Below are positions 1 to 8,952 of a stretch of DNA of 64,000 nucleotides, in pieces (the stretch's first letter is position 1; every line of letters begins with the position of its first letter). This stretch comes from Kurthia huakuii LAM0618 (GTDB lineage: Bacteria; Bacillota; Bacilli; Bacillales_A; Planococcaceae). The stretch lies in contig NZ_AYTB01000008.1 in the NCBI RefSeq assembly GCF_000505545.1, forward strand, positions 558,001 through 622,000, read 5' to 3'. Made by a program: the position numbers and the translations under genes. The notes under the pieces were generated by a model, which was not told the DNA's origin, ran no database searches, and worked only from the letters and a program-made list of their open reading frames with translations.

Positions 1-367
1 TGAGCTCATCTATATGATACCATGTGCTAAGTCCATCGATACTATCGCCGCCAATGATAAAGTAAAACATTACATTTGGTTCACGTTCTGTTAACAATGC
101 CATCGTCTCTACTGTATACGAAACACCACCGCGTTCTATTTCAAATGGTTCAAGCGTAAATAAAGGATTGTCAGCAATCGCTCGCTTCGTCATTTCAAGG
201 CGTTCTTTTGCTGTTGCATCCCCTTGTTTTACTTTATGTGGTGGTACAGCATTGGGCATAAACCGTACTTCATCAAGCCCGAGCTTGCTGGCTACTTCAT
301 TTGCCATTATTAAATGGGCGATATGGGGCGGGTTAAATGTGCCGCCTAATAGACCAATTTTCTTCAT
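1..367 (-). CDS. nadD: Nicotinate-nucleotide adenylyltransferase (partial, N-terminal part)
   Basis: This enzyme adenylates nicotinate mononucleotide with ATP to deamido-NAD in NAD synthesis. Translating the minus strand from the ATG at 367 gives a protein starting MKKIGLLGGTFNPPHIAH, which holds the nucleotidyltransferase signature GGTFNPPH, followed by a conserved PPHK near residue 43. About 122 residues are present. The C-terminal part lies outside the window, so the gene is cut by the window edge and shows no damage of its own. It follows yqeI by 11 bases, in the order aroE-yqeI-nadD known from Bacillus. Identification rests on the signature and synteny. Confidence 0.93.
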   Translation of the reverse strand, partial: MKKIGLLGGTFNPPHIAHLIMANEVASKLGLDEVRFMPNAVPPHKVKQGDATAKERLEMTKRAIADNPLFTLEPFEIERGGVSYTVETMALLTEREPNVMFYFIIGGDSIDGLSTWYHIDEL

Positions 368-378
368 AACTATCATCC

Positions 379-681
379 TTACGCGCGTGGTAATTCGATT
401 TTGCGGTTTTCGCGTTTTGACGCTTGTTTATATAATACGACAGTTAAGCCGATTAATTGTACTAATTCTGCTCCTGTGCCTTCTACTAATTCTGCTGCGA
501 CAACTTTTTTGTCATCTTCACAGTTATCTAAAATGCGCACTTTTAACAACTCACGTGCATTTAATGCTTGGCGAATTTGCTCGCATTGCGCTTCATTGAC
601 ACCGCCTTTTCCTACTTGGAAAATCGGGTCTAAGTGGTGCGCTTCCGCACGTAAAAATCGTTTTTGTTTGCCTGTTAACAT
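379..681 (-). CDS. yqeI: YhbY-family CRM-domain RNA-binding protein
   Basis: This is a 100-residue single-domain protein of the CRM (YhbY) family, known to bind RNA and associate with pre-50S ribosomal particles. The N-terminal MLTGKQKRFLRAEAHHL and the G-K-G-G loop near residues 25-28 (QVGKGGVNE) are typical. The length equals the usual family length. The ATG directly follows the aroE stop codon (TAGATG), and GGAGG lies just upstream inside the end of aroE, so the two genes are translationally close. nadD follows. Its exact role in ribosome assembly in Firmicutes is inferred from the family. Confidence 0.93.
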   Translation of the reverse strand: MLTGKQKRFLRAEAHHLDPIFQVGKGGVNEAQCEQIRQALNARELLKVRILDNCEDDKKVVAAELVEGTGAELVQLIGLTVVLYKQASKRENRKIELPRA

Positions 682-1518
682 CTATTTGTTTCCTCCTAAA
701 TTTGCAAGCAGGACGTCCTCTACGACGGCTGCTTTAGGATATACATCGGTCCAATAACTATAAGCAAGCGCCCCTTGATGGATAAACATGCCTAAGCCAG
801 TAACGACTGTAGCTCCTTTTTCTTTTGACTGTGCTAAAAATGGTGTCATTAATGGATTATACACAATATCCGCGACAATTGCAGTCTTAGATAAATTTTC
901 GAGCGATAATGGCAATTCAAAGTTGCTATGATTGAGTCCTGCTGATGTTGTTTGCACGATAATGCCAAATTCCGCTAGTTGCGCTTCCGCCTCATCAAGC
1001 GATAAAGCTTGCGCGGCCACGTCTAGTTCATCACAAATTGCTTGCGCTTTTGTGATGGTACGGTTTGCTACAGTAATATTTGTATAACCTTCCTGTACAA
1101 GTGCAAAGCAAATACCGCGTGACGCGCCACCAGCACCAATCACTAATACCTGTTTGTCTCTATGTGTTTTGCCCACTGCATCTTCCAGCGATTTCACAAA
1201 ACCAAGCCCATCTGTATTATAGCCTTTATACGTGCCATTTCCTTGACGGACAACCGTATTAACGGCTCCCATTTTCTCGGCAAGCGGATCTAGTTCATCT
1301 AACAGCGGAATAATCGTTTCTTTATGTGGAATCGTAATGTTAAAACCACTAATACCTAACAGTTTCATTCCTTCAAATGCTTGCTCTAAATTTTCCGGTA
1401 ACACATGCAGCGGTAAATACGCCGCATCGCGTTCCTCCGATGTCATCCACGTATTGTGCATAAGTGGTGATAGTGAATGTTCAATCGGATTTCCAATGAC
1501 TGCATACCATTTTTTCAC
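682..1518 (-). CDS. aroE: Shikimate dehydrogenase (NADP+)
   Basis: This enzyme reduces 3-dehydroshikimate to shikimate in the aromatic amino acid pathway. The 278-residue protein has the substrate-binding SLSPLMHN near residue 15, the catalytic lysine in IPHKE (about K66) and aspartate in NTDGLGF (about D103). The NADP-binding GAGGASRG loop begins near residue 129. Length is normal for the family. It sits in the yqeG-yqeH-aroE-yqeI-nadD order seen in Bacillus, 12 bases after yqeH. The start ATG lies beside the stretch encoding MKKWYAVIGNP, the expected N-terminus. Confidence 0.96.
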   Translation of the reverse strand: MKKWYAVIGNPIEHSLSPLMHNTWMTSEERDAAYLPLHVLPENLEQAFEGMKLLGISGFNITIPHKETIIPLLDELDPLAEKMGAVNTVVRQGNGTYKGYNTDGLGFVKSLEDAVGKTHRDKQVLVIGAGGASRGICFALVQEGYTNITVANRTITKAQAICDELDVAAQALSLDEAEAQLAEFGIIVQTTSAGLNHSNFELPLSLENLSKTAIVADIVYNPLMTPFLAQSKEKGATVVTGLGMFIHQGALAYSYWTDVYPKAAVVEDVLLANLGGNK

Positions 1519-1530
1519 GTTAATTTCCCC

Positions 1531-2634
1531 CTAAATAAGTGACGGACGAATCATTACTTCTACGCCAGCTGGAGCGTAAGCCGCAATAACAACATCTGGA
1601 TTTTGGACTGTAATCCAACCAAGTCCAGAGAATACGATATCTGTTTTACCTTCTTTAATTGAGAACTCATGGCGCACTAACTCTGGTAATTGTTCGATGA
1701 ATTCTTTTGTTGGAGGCGCAAGTAGGTCTCCTTTATGTGTCGCATATAATTCATCAGCCTTTTCAAGCTTTGTACGGTGAATCGTTAAATCATTCGCGAT
1801 GTGCACAGTGAAATTTGAGCGCATTCCTTGAATAAAGTCAAAGCGCGCCAATGCACCGATGAATAGCGTTTGTTCCGCATTCAACTGGAATGTTTTAGGT
1901 TTAATTTCTTTTTTCGGCATAATATATTTTAATTCTGATGGGTCAATATAGTGCGCCATTTGGTGGTGATTAATAATCCCTGGTGTATCAAAAATTGCTT
2001 TTTTATCATCTAATGGAATTTCAATCATATCAAGTGTTGTCCCTGGGAAGTATGACGTTGTAATGACATCACCTTGTCCAGTTGCTTGTTTGATAATACG
2101 GTTAATAAATGTTGATTTCCCTACATTCGTACAACCTACTACATAAACATCTTCCCCACGACGATATTCCTCGATTTTTGTCATGGCTTCTTCAATGCCC
2201 GTACCTTTATGTGCTGATACAAGTAACACATCAACTGGTTTCAAGCCAAGCTGTTTTGCTTCATGACGAATCCAGTTAACTACTTTTTTCGGGTTAATTG
2301 ATTTTGGTAATAAATCAACTTTGTTCGCGATTAATAATACCGGGTTGTTGCCGACAAAACGGTGTAACCCTGGTAACCAACTTCCATTAAAATCAAAAAT
2401 ATCAACGATTTTTACAATTAAGCCTTTTTGTGTTCCAAGACCATTTAAAATACGTAAGAAGTCATCATCCGTTAGGGCAACAGGTTGTAATTCATTATAA
2501 TTTTTTAAACGGAAACAGCGCTTGCAAATAATTTCTTCCTTTTCAAGTGCTGATGCTGGTGCGAATCCAGGTGCTTTTGAATCTTCCGTTTGGATTTGTG
2601 TGCCGCAACCAATGCAGTGTGGCATTTCGTTCAT
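1531..2634 (-). CDS. yqeH: Circularly permuted ribosome biogenesis GTPase
   Basis: YqeH is a GTPase needed for 30S subunit assembly. The 367-residue protein starts with a zinc-finger-like segment with CIGCG near residue 7 and CKRC near residue 37. The G motifs are in permuted order: NKVDLLPKS (G4) near residue 105 comes before the P-loop GCTNVGKST (G1) near residue 167, followed by DTPG (G3). The C-terminal part is the treble-clef/RNA-binding region of the family. It overlaps no neighbour but is only three bases from yqeG, so the two are surely cotranscribed. Confidence 0.95.
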   Translation of the reverse strand: MNEMPHCIGCGTQIQTEDSKAPGFAPASALEKEEIICKRCFRLKNYNELQPVALTDDDFLRILNGLGTQKGLIVKIVDIFDFNGSWLPGLHRFVGNNPVLLIANKVDLLPKSINPKKVVNWIRHEAKQLGLKPVDVLLVSAHKGTGIEEAMTKIEEYRRGEDVYVVGCTNVGKSTFINRIIKQATGQGDVITTSYFPGTTLDMIEIPLDDKKAIFDTPGIINHHQMAHYIDPSELKYIMPKKEIKPKTFQLNAEQTLFIGALARFDFIQGMRSNFTVHIANDLTIHRTKLEKADELYATHKGDLLAPPTKEFIEQLPELVRHEFSIKEGKTDIVFSGLGWITVQNPDVVIAAYAPAGVEVMIRPSLI

Positions 2635-2637
2635 AAT

Positions 2638-3156
2638 TTATTTTTCCCTCCAAGTTTCAATACCTTTTTTGCGTAAATAATTAAATACGCGGCGTTCTAG
2701 GCGACGGTTTAATTTCGTAACAAGGCCGTCCGATTGAGCGACAGGTTTCACTAAAATTGTATGCAAATGAAGCGCATTTGCACCGAGCATATCCGTCATC
2801 ATTTGATCCCCTAGCATCAACACTTGGTGTGATGGTAGATTCATCAATTGCAAACCGCGTTGAAAGGCATTCGTCAGCGGCTTTCTTGCTTGGAAAATGT
2901 ACGGTAAGTCAAGCGGTGCAGCAAAATGCTTCACGCGTGCCTCTTTGTTGTTTGACACAATGACCACTTGGATGCCCGAATCGCGAATAAGCTTTAACCA
3001 AGCCATTAATTCTGGCGTGGCATCTGCGCGGTCCCATTCTACTAATGTATTATCAAGGTCTGTAATAATTCCTCTAATCCCTAACGCATGCAATTTTTCA
3101 GGCGTTACATCATAAACAGAATCTACAAACTCTCTTGGCATAAAACGTTTATACAA
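2638..3156 (-). CDS. yqeG: HAD-superfamily phosphatase (YqeG family)
   Basis: This is a small HAD-family IIIA hydrolase. DLDNTLVEWD near residue 34 is the nucleophile motif DxDxT, followed by VSNN (motif II) and the GDQMMTD acidic motif III. The longest frame opens at an ATG at 3171, but a TTG at 3156 has GAGGGA seven bases upstream. Starting there gives the N-terminus YKRFMPREFV, which matches the usual family start and gives 172 residues. TTG is therefore preferred. The substrate is not established here; the gene is invariably beside yqeH, which suggests a link to ribosome assembly. Confidence 0.9.
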   Translation of the reverse strand: MYKRFMPREFVDSVYDVTPEKLHALGIRGIITDLDNTLVEWDRADATPELMAWLKLIRDSGIQVVIVSNNKEARVKHFAAPLDLPYIFQARKPLTNAFQRGLQLMNLPSHQVLMLGDQMMTDMLGANALHLHTILVKPVAQSDGLVTKLNRRLERRVFNYLRKKGIETWREK

Positions 3157-3209
3157 AACTATTTCCCTCATTTTTCAATTATTCATTGTGCAACAAGTTA
3201 CTTAAAAGA

Positions 3210-3992
3210 TTATAACACATCCGCAAACGCTTCACCCACTCGGATTACTGCGTTCTTTTGAACATTATCAAAGAATGTTACACAATCTTTTTCAAATAAC
3301 ATAATGACCGTTGAACCAAATTCAAAATAGCCAACCTCTTCGCCTTTTATCCATTGTTCGGTCGTATTTGTCAGCTTGATAGAATTGACAAACATCGCAC
3401 CCACCTTAATAAATGCAGTCCGTCCACAAGTAGTTTGCAGTTCCGTAACAAGACGATAGTTATGTGAGAGTGGTTGCTTCCCATACGTCAATCCTAACTT
3501 GTTTACAGGATAAGAACGATTGCCAAGTACATATTGGCGCAACACATTACCATCAACTGGACTATGCATACGATGATAATCTGCTGGGCTTAAATAAAAG
3601 ACGATGTATTGTCCGTTTTTATAATGCGCTGCATGTTCATCTTTTCCTAGTAAATCATGTAATGAATAGTTTTTTCCTTTCACAACAAATTGCTGCTCTG
3701 TTGTAATTTCACCAAATGATTCAATTTTTGCGTCTACAGGACTTACAATATGGTGTGGATTTGCATCAATTAGTCGCGCCGTGTCGATTAATTCTCGTGT
3801 AAAAAACTTTTGTAGTGACGTAAATTTATCGAGCGATTGTGAAACTTCTTCGGTATTAATCTCGTAGAATTGTTTATATGACGGGATGAAACTTTTACTA
3901 ATAGGGCTCGTCATTATATGTTGAAGCATTTTTGATGTCATTTTACTGTTTGTTAGTTCGATCATAGTGCGGTATAATTTTTCTTTAAGCAT
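3210..3992 (-). CDS. psd: Phosphatidylserine decarboxylase
   Basis: This enzyme decarboxylates phosphatidylserine to phosphatidylethanolamine at the membrane. The 260-residue proenzyme carries the autocleavage motif FGST near residue 227, where the serine becomes the pyruvoyl cofactor. The conserved histidine motif YHRMHSP lies near residue 140. Length fits the short bacterial form. The gene diverges from pssA, which makes the substrate. The 81 bases between them hold TATAAT-like hexamers readable on either strand, so a shared control region is likely but not proven. Confidence 0.94.
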   Translation of the reverse strand: MLKEKLYRTMIELTNSKMTSKMLQHIMTSPISKSFIPSYKQFYEINTEEVSQSLDKFTSLQKFFTRELIDTARLIDANPHHIVSPVDAKIESFGEITTEQQFVVKGKNYSLHDLLGKDEHAAHYKNGQYIVFYLSPADYHRMHSPVDGNVLRQYVLGNRSYPVNKLGLTYGKQPLSHNYRLVTELQTTCGRTAFIKVGAMFVNSIKLTNTTEQWIKGEEVGYFEFGSTVIMLFEKDCVTFFDNVQKNAVIRVGEAFADVL

Positions 3993-4073
3993 CTAGTTTA
4001 ACTCCCTTGGCATCTGTTTGTTTTCTTAACTAACAGTATAATAAAGCTACAAGAAAATAAAGGAGCACAATTC

Positions 4074-4613
4074 ATGTTTTTACTCCAAAGAGTCGATGAG
4101 ACTATAAAAAAAGTAAAGTCACAACTAGCGAATATTGTTACGCTATGTAATATTTCGTTCGGCGGGGCATCGATTATGGCGACGTTTAGTGAAGCCTATA
4201 GTCATGCGGTCCTTTATATTTTCATCGCAGCACTGTTAGATCGCTACGATGGAAAAATTGCTAGAAAATTTAATCAAGAATCAGAGCTTGGTAAACAGCT
4301 TGACTCGATGAGCGATATTATCTCATTCGGTGTCGCCCCGGCCTTATTATTATATTCATCCGTCTTAGCTCAACTAGGTTCAGCAGGTATGATTGCGGCA
4401 ATACTTTATATCGTATGTGGCGCATTTCGACTGGCACGCTTTAATGTGTCAGAAGCAAATGGTTGTTTCACCGGTTTGCCAATTACAGCAGCAGGCGTTA
4501 TTTTAACCGCATCATTCTTGATTGCGCCATTTATTAATCCTGGTGTCTACTTAGTTATTTTCCTTGTACTATCATATGTGATGGTTGCGAATTTTCAGCT
4601 CAAAAAAATATAG
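4074..4613 (+). CDS. pssA: CDP-diacylglycerol-serine O-phosphatidyltransferase
   Basis: This enzyme makes phosphatidylserine from CDP-diacylglycerol and serine, feeding the decarboxylase encoded divergently. The CDP-alcohol phosphotransferase signature is visible: DRYDGKIAR near residue 56, followed by the GKQLDSMSD block with its two aspartates. Several membrane segments make up most of the 179 residues. An AGGAG site lies 7 bases before the ATG. It is one of the few plus-strand genes, and it ends in its own hairpin terminator. Confidence 0.93.
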   Translation: MFLLQRVDETIKKVKSQLANIVTLCNISFGGASIMATFSEAYSHAVLYIFIAALLDRYDGKIARKFNQESELGKQLDSMSDIISFGVAPALLLYSSVLAQLGSAGMIAAILYIVCGAFRLARFNVSEANGCFTGLPITAAGVILTASFLIAPFINPGVYLVIFLVLSYVMVANFQLKKI

Positions 4614-4627
4614 TGAACATTTTTAAG

Positions 4628-4668
4628 CATGCTCGGCTTTATAATCATAAAGCTAGCATGTTTTTTTG
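4628..4668 (+). terminator. pssA terminator
   Basis: An inverted repeat with arms around GCATGCT and AGCATG and an inner GGCTTTA/TAAAGCT pairing is followed by seven T. It lies 15 bases after the pssA stop codon. Confidence 0.8.
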
Positions 4669-4673
4669 TGCCA

Positions 4674-4703
4674 TAAAAAAAGAACCGCACATCGGCGGCC
4701 CTT
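4674..4703 (-). terminator. mtnN terminator
   Basis: Read on the minus strand, GGGCCGC pairs with GCGGTTC (with G-U pairs) and is followed by a run of seven T. It sits just after the mtnN stop codon. Confidence 0.75.
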
Positions 4704-4714
4704 CACATGCAAAC

Positions 4715-5407
4715 TTATAATTTTTCAATTGCTTTTAACACAACTTGCGTTGAATGTTTTGCAGCAACTGGTAAAAATTCATCAAAACTAATATTTGATT
4801 CTTTCCCAGCAATATCTGATAATGCGCGAATAACAACAAATGGTGTACCAAATTGATAACATACTTGTGCAACTGCAGCTGCTTCCATTTCAACAGCTTT
4901 CATCGTTGGGAATTGACCACGCACTTTTTCAACTCGTACAGGGTCGTTCATAAATGCGTCCCCTGTTGTAATTAATCCTGTTGCTGATTGATGCGCGCCT
5001 ACTTCAGCTACCGCTTCTTGTGCAATGTTCATTAAATGTTCATCTGCTTTAAAGCCTGCTGGCATTTGTGGTACTTGGCCAATTTCATAGCCGAAAATAG
5101 TAGCATCTACGTCATGGTGACGTACTTCATCTGAAATAACGATTGCGCCAACATCAAGTGCTTCATCGTAGCCACCTGCTGAACCTGTATTGATGACAAC
5201 ATCTGGATGATATTTCTCCAGTAAAATTGTTGTAGACATTGCTGCATTTACTTTGCCAATACCCGATTTTAATAACACAACATCTTTTCCTTTATATGTT
5301 CCCTGTGTATATTCACTGTTGGCAATTGTTTCAGATGTTGCATTTTCTAATGTTGCGCGTAGAAGTTCTACTTCCTCTTCCATTGCGCCGATTACTGCGA
5401 TTTTCAT
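4715..5407 (-). CDS. mtnN: 5'-methylthioadenosine/S-adenosylhomocysteine nucleosidase
   Basis: This enzyme cleaves adenine from methylthioadenosine and S-adenosylhomocysteine in methionine salvage and the activated methyl cycle. The start [12 protein letters not shown] is diagnostic, with the catalytic glutamate in AMEEE. The NTGSAGG loop and the [10 protein letters not shown] and ALSDIAG motifs follow. The frame is open to a GTG at 5422, but the ATG at 5407 with AAGGTGG upstream gives the standard 230 residues. In B. subtilis mtnN is also near yrrS; here the two are adjacent. Confidence 0.95.
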   Translation of the reverse strand: MKIAVIGAMEEEVELLRATLENATSETIANSEYTQGTYKGKDVVLLKSGIGKVNAAMSTTILLEKYHPDVVINTGSAGGYDEALDVGAIVISDEVRHHDVDATIFGYEIGQVPQMPAGFKADEHLMNIAQEAVAEVGAHQSATGLITTGDAFMNDPVRVEKVRGQFPTMKAVEMEAAAVAQVCYQFGTPFVVIRALSDIAGKESNISFDEFLPVAAKHSTQVVLKAIEKL

Positions 5408-5452
5408 AATGGTTATTTCCACCTTTCAAATTCTATCTTCTCTACGATATAC

Positions 5453-5489
5453 AAAAAATCCTGTAGTCGTCAAGAACTACAGGATTTTT
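5453..5489 (-). terminator. yrrS terminator
   Basis: Near-perfect hairpin (ATCCTGTAGT with ACTACAGGAT) flanked by A and T runs on both sides, between yrrS and mtnN. It could act on either strand. Confidence 0.85.
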
Positions 5490-5494
5490 CTACA

Positions 5495-6154
5495 TTAATA
5501 AGTGCCTTCTAATGTTTTTAAAACATCGATTTGTTCTGCTTTCCAGCCTTTATCAGCTACCCATTGCAATGTTACACGATATTTTTTCGCACCATCTACA
5601 GTTGTTACAATACCGATGGTCCGATCATTTGCGCCACCATTTTTCACGCGAATAATTTTCATCGTATCTTCAGGAATATTCGTAACCGTTGCCAATGTCG
5701 TTACTTTTTCTTGCCAATCGACTGAAGTACCATCATAAGCAGATACGTGGCCTTCTCCAATATTTTCCGTTTGTGTGGTTTTTGTTGGTTTCCATGTTGA
5801 ATCGACAATGGTCATTTCAACATTCGCATCACTTGATTCACTTTGCGTTACTGTTGAACGTTCTGTAATATCCTTTTGTGCATCTTCAGCGCGTTGTTGC
5901 GCTTGTTCTTTTTTCGCTTGTTCTTGTTCTTTTTGTACATCTTCTGTACGTGAATTTGTCTCTTTTTGTTCTGTTTTCTGTTCAGTTGTTTGTTGATCAG
6001 AACCATCATATGTAAGAACAAAATAGCCAACGATCACAATTAAAATACTAACAACGGCAATCGCGATATTTAATAGTTTATCGGATTTTTTATTATTAGG
6101 TTCAGGCGTTGGATTATAACGTCGGCGCCTTTGTTGTGGTGGTTGTTGGTCCAA
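5495..6154 (-). CDS. yrrS: YrrS-like DUF1510 membrane protein
   Basis: This is a bitopic membrane protein. A short basic cytoplasmic segment (RRRRYNP) is followed by one transmembrane helix near residues 28-48. Then comes a low-complexity Q/E/K-rich stretch of about 50 residues and a C-terminal DUF1510 domain with WKPTKT and VTLQWVADKGWKAEQ. YrrS in B. subtilis is partnered with the penicillin-binding protein YrrR, which is missing here. The frame extends to 6163, but the TTG at 6154 has AGGTG six bases upstream and is preferred. The function is not known. Confidence 0.82.
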   Translation of the reverse strand: MDQQPPQQRRRRYNPTPEPNNKKSDKLLNIAIAVVSILIVIVGYFVLTYDGSDQQTTEQKTEQKETNSRTEDVQKEQEQAKKEQAQQRAEDAQKDITERSTVTQSESSDANVEMTIVDSTWKPTKTTQTENIGEGHVSAYDGTSVDWQEKVTTLATVTNIPEDTMKIIRVKNGGANDRTIGIVTTVDGAKKYRVTLQWVADKGWKAEQIDVLKTLEGTY

Positions 6155-6240
6155 TGTCATCACCTCATAAGCATATCATAGCATATTTTTAAGAAGTAAC
6201 GCGCTTTGCACATATTACAATCGCGCTACATTTCGTTAAC

Positions 6241-6285
6241 AAAACGAAAAGCGACAAGCAAAAGTTGCCTGCCGCTTCTCTTTTA
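6241..6285 (-). terminator. greA terminator
   Basis: Minus-strand hairpin with arms AGCGGCAGGCAA and TTGCTTGTCGCT (G-U pairs included), followed by TTTTCGTTTT, just after the greA stop. Confidence 0.8.
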
Positions 6286-6293
6286 CAAAGCAA

Positions 6294-6767
6294 TTATTTC
6301 ACTTCGATAATTTTGACGCTGAATTCGCCACCAGGAGTTGAAATCTTAACTGTTTCGCCAACTTTGTGACCTAGTAAACCTTTTGCGATTGGTGAGTCAT
6401 TTGAAATACGACCTTCAAATGGATCTGCTTCTGCTGAACCAACAATTTGGTATGTTTCAGGCTCATCACCATCTTCTTGGAATGTTACTGTACGGCCGAT
6501 TGAACAAATGTCAGAACTGTCTGCTCCTTCTTCAATGATAACGGCGTTACGAATCATTGTTTCTACTAATTTGATACGGCCTTCTACGAAACCTTGCTCG
6601 TCTTTCGCTGCATCATACTCAGAGTTCTCTGAAAGGTCACCATAGCCGCGAGCGATTTTAATACGCTCTACAACTTCCGGTCGTTTTACGGTAATTAATT
6701 CTTCTAATTCTTTTTCTAATTTTGCTTTACCCTCTGCAGTCATCGGGTATTGTTTTTCTGCTGACAT
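6294..6767 (-). CDS. greA: Transcription elongation factor GreA
   Basis: GreA rescues backtracked RNA polymerase by stimulating transcript cleavage. The N-terminal coiled coil carries the active loop [15 protein letters not shown] near residues 40-54, with the acidic D-E pair at its tip. The C-terminal FKBP-like domain ends in [12 protein letters not shown]. The ATG at 6767 is preceded by AAGGAG eight bases away and gives 157 residues, the usual length. The frame is open upstream to a GTG at 6776, which lacks a ribosome site. It has its own terminator, and a 250-base gap separates it from udk. Confidence 0.95.
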   Translation of the reverse strand: MSAEKQYPMTAEGKAKLEKELEELITVKRPEVVERIKIARGYGDLSENSEYDAAKDEQGFVEGRIKLVETMIRNAVIIEEGADSSDICSIGRTVTFQEDGDEPETYQIVGSAEADPFEGRISNDSPIAKGLLGHKVGETVKISTPGGEFSVKIIEVK

Positions 6768-6902
6768 GCTAGTCACTCCTTAATTACTGTACAAGTATTG
6801 AACCTTTTCTTAGGAACAGAGCACTTTTGCCCTTATTTACTAAGCTATCCCCAATAGTCCGTATGGTTAAACGAGATTTCTATTCCTAACCATAACGGCA
6901 AG

Positions 6903-6948
6903 TAATAAAAATACTATGTCGCTTACTAAAATGTAGTAAGCGACATAG
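6903..6948 (-). terminator. udk terminator in the udk-greA gap
   Basis: A perfect 14-bp stem (6914-6927 with 6935-6948, seven-base loop) is followed on the minus strand by TATTTTTATT. It is the main feature of the udk-greA gap (6768-7019). The rest of the gap shows only a short TATGGTTA/TAACCATA inverted repeat near 6868-6896. No clear promoter for greA was recognised. Confidence 0.8.
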
Positions 6949-7019
6949 CTGTTAGTTAGTGTAACGTCCCCAATAAAAAAATTTATCGGTTCAAAGACAA
7001 ATTCTCACTATCCATAATA

Positions 7020-7658
7020 TTACACTATGTTGCTAGATTCAAGAATTGTTTTGATTTTTGTCACCATTAAATCGATTGCGACCTTATTTTCGCCGCCTTC
7101 AGGAATAATAATATCTGCGTAACGCTTTGTTGGCTCAATAAATTGATTATGCATTGGACGTACAACGCTTAAATATTGATCGATAACAGAATCCATCGAG
7201 CGACCACGTTCGTTAATATCACGTAAAATACGACGGATAATGCGTAAATCCGCATCGGTATCAACGAATAATTTCATATCCATTAAATCCCGTAAACCTT
7301 CATCTGCTAGTACAAGAATTCCTTCAAGAATAATGACATCTTGTGGTTCAATATGCACGGTTTCTTTTGAACGTGTATGCAATGCATAATCGTAAATCGG
7401 TTTTTCAATAGCTTCACGATTTAATAATTTTTGAATATCTTGCGCTAATAATTCATTATCAAACGCATTTGGATGGTCATAGTTTGTTTCTAAACGTTGT
7501 TCAAATTCTAAGTGGCTTTGATCTTTGTAATAATAGTCTTGTTCAATGACAACGACAGAATGGTCCTTAAACACGTCTAAAATGGCATGTGTAACACTCG
7601 TTTTACCTGAGCCTGAACCTCCCGCAATACCAATTACAACTGGGCGACTTTTTGTCAT
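7020..7658 (-). CDS. udk: Uridine kinase
   Basis: This enzyme phosphorylates uridine and cytidine in pyrimidine salvage. The P-loop GGSGSGKTS is at about residues 14-22. DYYYKDQSH and the YDYALHTR segment belong to the nucleoside-binding region. The 212 residues match the family. Its start is directly against the stop of trhP2, so it is the last gene of the trmR-trhP1-trhP2-udk operon. A strong hairpin about 70 bases downstream closes the unit. Confidence 0.95.
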   Translation of the reverse strand: MTKSRPVVIGIAGGSGSGKTSVTHAILDVFKDHSVVVIEQDYYYKDQSHLEFEQRLETNYDHPNAFDNELLAQDIQKLLNREAIEKPIYDYALHTRSKETVHIEPQDVIILEGILVLADEGLRDLMDMKLFVDTDADLRIIRRILRDINERGRSMDSVIDQYLSVVRPMHNQFIEPTKRYADIIIPEGGENKVAIDLMVTKIKTILESSNIV

Positions 7659-8936
7659 CTATCGCATCTCCTTACGCATCATATCATATGGGCTTACTTT
7701 TTTTGGGCATTTAAAACGCACAATTTCAAGTGGGTGACGAGCAGCATCTAATGAATTCCCTTTTTCGTCGAAAATTTCTTCCACAACAACGCGGAAGTTT
7801 TCAATATTCGGTCCGAAAAATTCTACTTCATCGCCTGGTTTGAAATAATTACGTTGTTGCAACGTAATCATTTGTGTTTCATCATCGTAGTCAAGGACCA
7901 TACCGCAGAAATCATATGTTGTTTGTTTACTATGAACGCCAAACATTTGTTGTTCAAATCCTGGCTCACCTTCAAAGAATGACGAATCGGTTTCGCGGTT
8001 TGCACATTTTGCGAGCTCTTCCACCCATTCTTTTTTAATGACAAAATTTTCAGGATCTGCACAGTAGGCATCCATTACTTTGCGATAAACAGTAACTACT
8101 GTTGCAATATAGTGAATCGATTTCATACGACCTTCAACTTTCATTGAATCAATGCCTAATTCAATAATTTTCGGAATTGATTCGATTAAATTCAAGTCTT
8201 TCGGGCTCATTGCAAACGCTTCATCGTCTTCAGCAAACAATGGCTTTTCTTCACCATCTTCAACTGCATATAAATCATAATCCCAGCGACATGATTGGCA
8301 ACAACCGCCACGATTAGAATCGCGTGCAGTCATATGGTTTGAAAGTACACAACGTCCTGAATAGGCAATACACATTGCACCGTGAACGAATGATTCAATT
8401 TCAATATCGACATTTTCCTTCATCAGTTTGATTTCTTCTGCGCCTGTTTCACGCGCTAACACAACGCGCTGTAAGCCTTCATCTTTCCAATATTGTACAG
8501 CTTTCCAGTTGGAAAGTGATTGTTGCGTTGACAGGTGAATTTCAAGTTTTGGTGCTACTTCGCGACATGTTTCGATAATTAATGGATCTGCTACGATGAT
8601 ACCTGTTACACCTGTTCCCTCAATGGCCACTAAATAGTCTTCTAAACCATCCATATTGTCGTTATGAGCAAAAATATTTGTTGTTACATAAATTTTTGCG
8701 CCATATTTATTTGCAAAATCAACGCCTTCGCGCATTTCGTCAATTGAGAAGTTACCAGCATTTGAACGCAAGCCAAACTCTCGACCTCCGATAAATACCG
8801 CATCTGCGCCGTAATGTACAGCGATTTTTAATTTTTCTAAGTTACCAGCAGGTGCTAGTAGCTCAGGCTTTTTCGTAATAACGCGTTTACCATCGATAAT
8901 CTCGCTAATACGATCATTGATTTCAATTGTTGCCAT
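7659..8936 (-). CDS. trhP2: tRNA 5-hydroxyuridine synthesis protein TrhP2 (U32 peptidase family)
   Basis: This is a peptidase U32 family member. The family name is historical: B. subtilis TrhP1/TrhP2 (YrrN/YrrO) act in prephenate-dependent hydroxylation of U34 in tRNA. The protein shows ELLAPAGNLEKLKIAVHYGADAV near residue 23. The cysteine-rich core holds SYSGRCVLSNH and CCQSCRWDYD, whose cysteines fit the iron-sulfur cluster of the family. The ATG at 8936 has GGAGG 11 bases upstream and gives 425 residues, close to YrrO. The frame upstream of it lacks a ribosome site. It lies 16 bases after trhP1. Confidence 0.9.
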   Translation of the reverse strand: MATIEINDRISEIIDGKRVITKKPELLAPAGNLEKLKIAVHYGADAVFIGGREFGLRSNAGNFSIDEMREGVDFANKYGAKIYVTTNIFAHNDNMDGLEDYLVAIEGTGVTGIIVADPLIIETCREVAPKLEIHLSTQQSLSNWKAVQYWKDEGLQRVVLARETGAEEIKLMKENVDIEIESFVHGAMCIAYSGRCVLSNHMTARDSNRGGCCQSCRWDYDLYAVEDGEEKPLFAEDDEAFAMSPKDLNLIESIPKIIELGIDSMKVEGRMKSIHYIATVVTVYRKVMDAYCADPENFVIKKEWVEELAKCANRETDSSFFEGEPGFEQQMFGVHSKQTTYDFCGMVLDYDDETQMITLQQRNYFKPGDEVEFFGPNIENFRVVVEEIFDEKGNSLDAARHPLEIVRFKCPKKVSPYDMMRKEMR

Positions 8937-8952
8937 CGTATTTGGCTCCTCC

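Noticed and set aside
168-599. Plus-strand open frame across nadD and yqeI
   Set aside because: Shadow of two genuine minus-strand genes; hydrophobic composition from reversed codons and no ribosome site.
4007-4042. Strong promoter for pssA
   Set aside because: A TATAAT exists at 4037-4042, but the only TTG hexamers upstream give 13- or 24-base spacers.
6868-6896. TATGGTTA/TAACCATA inverted repeat upstream of greA as an operator
   Set aside because: Short arms in AT-rich DNA, no matching copy near a promoter that could be recognised.
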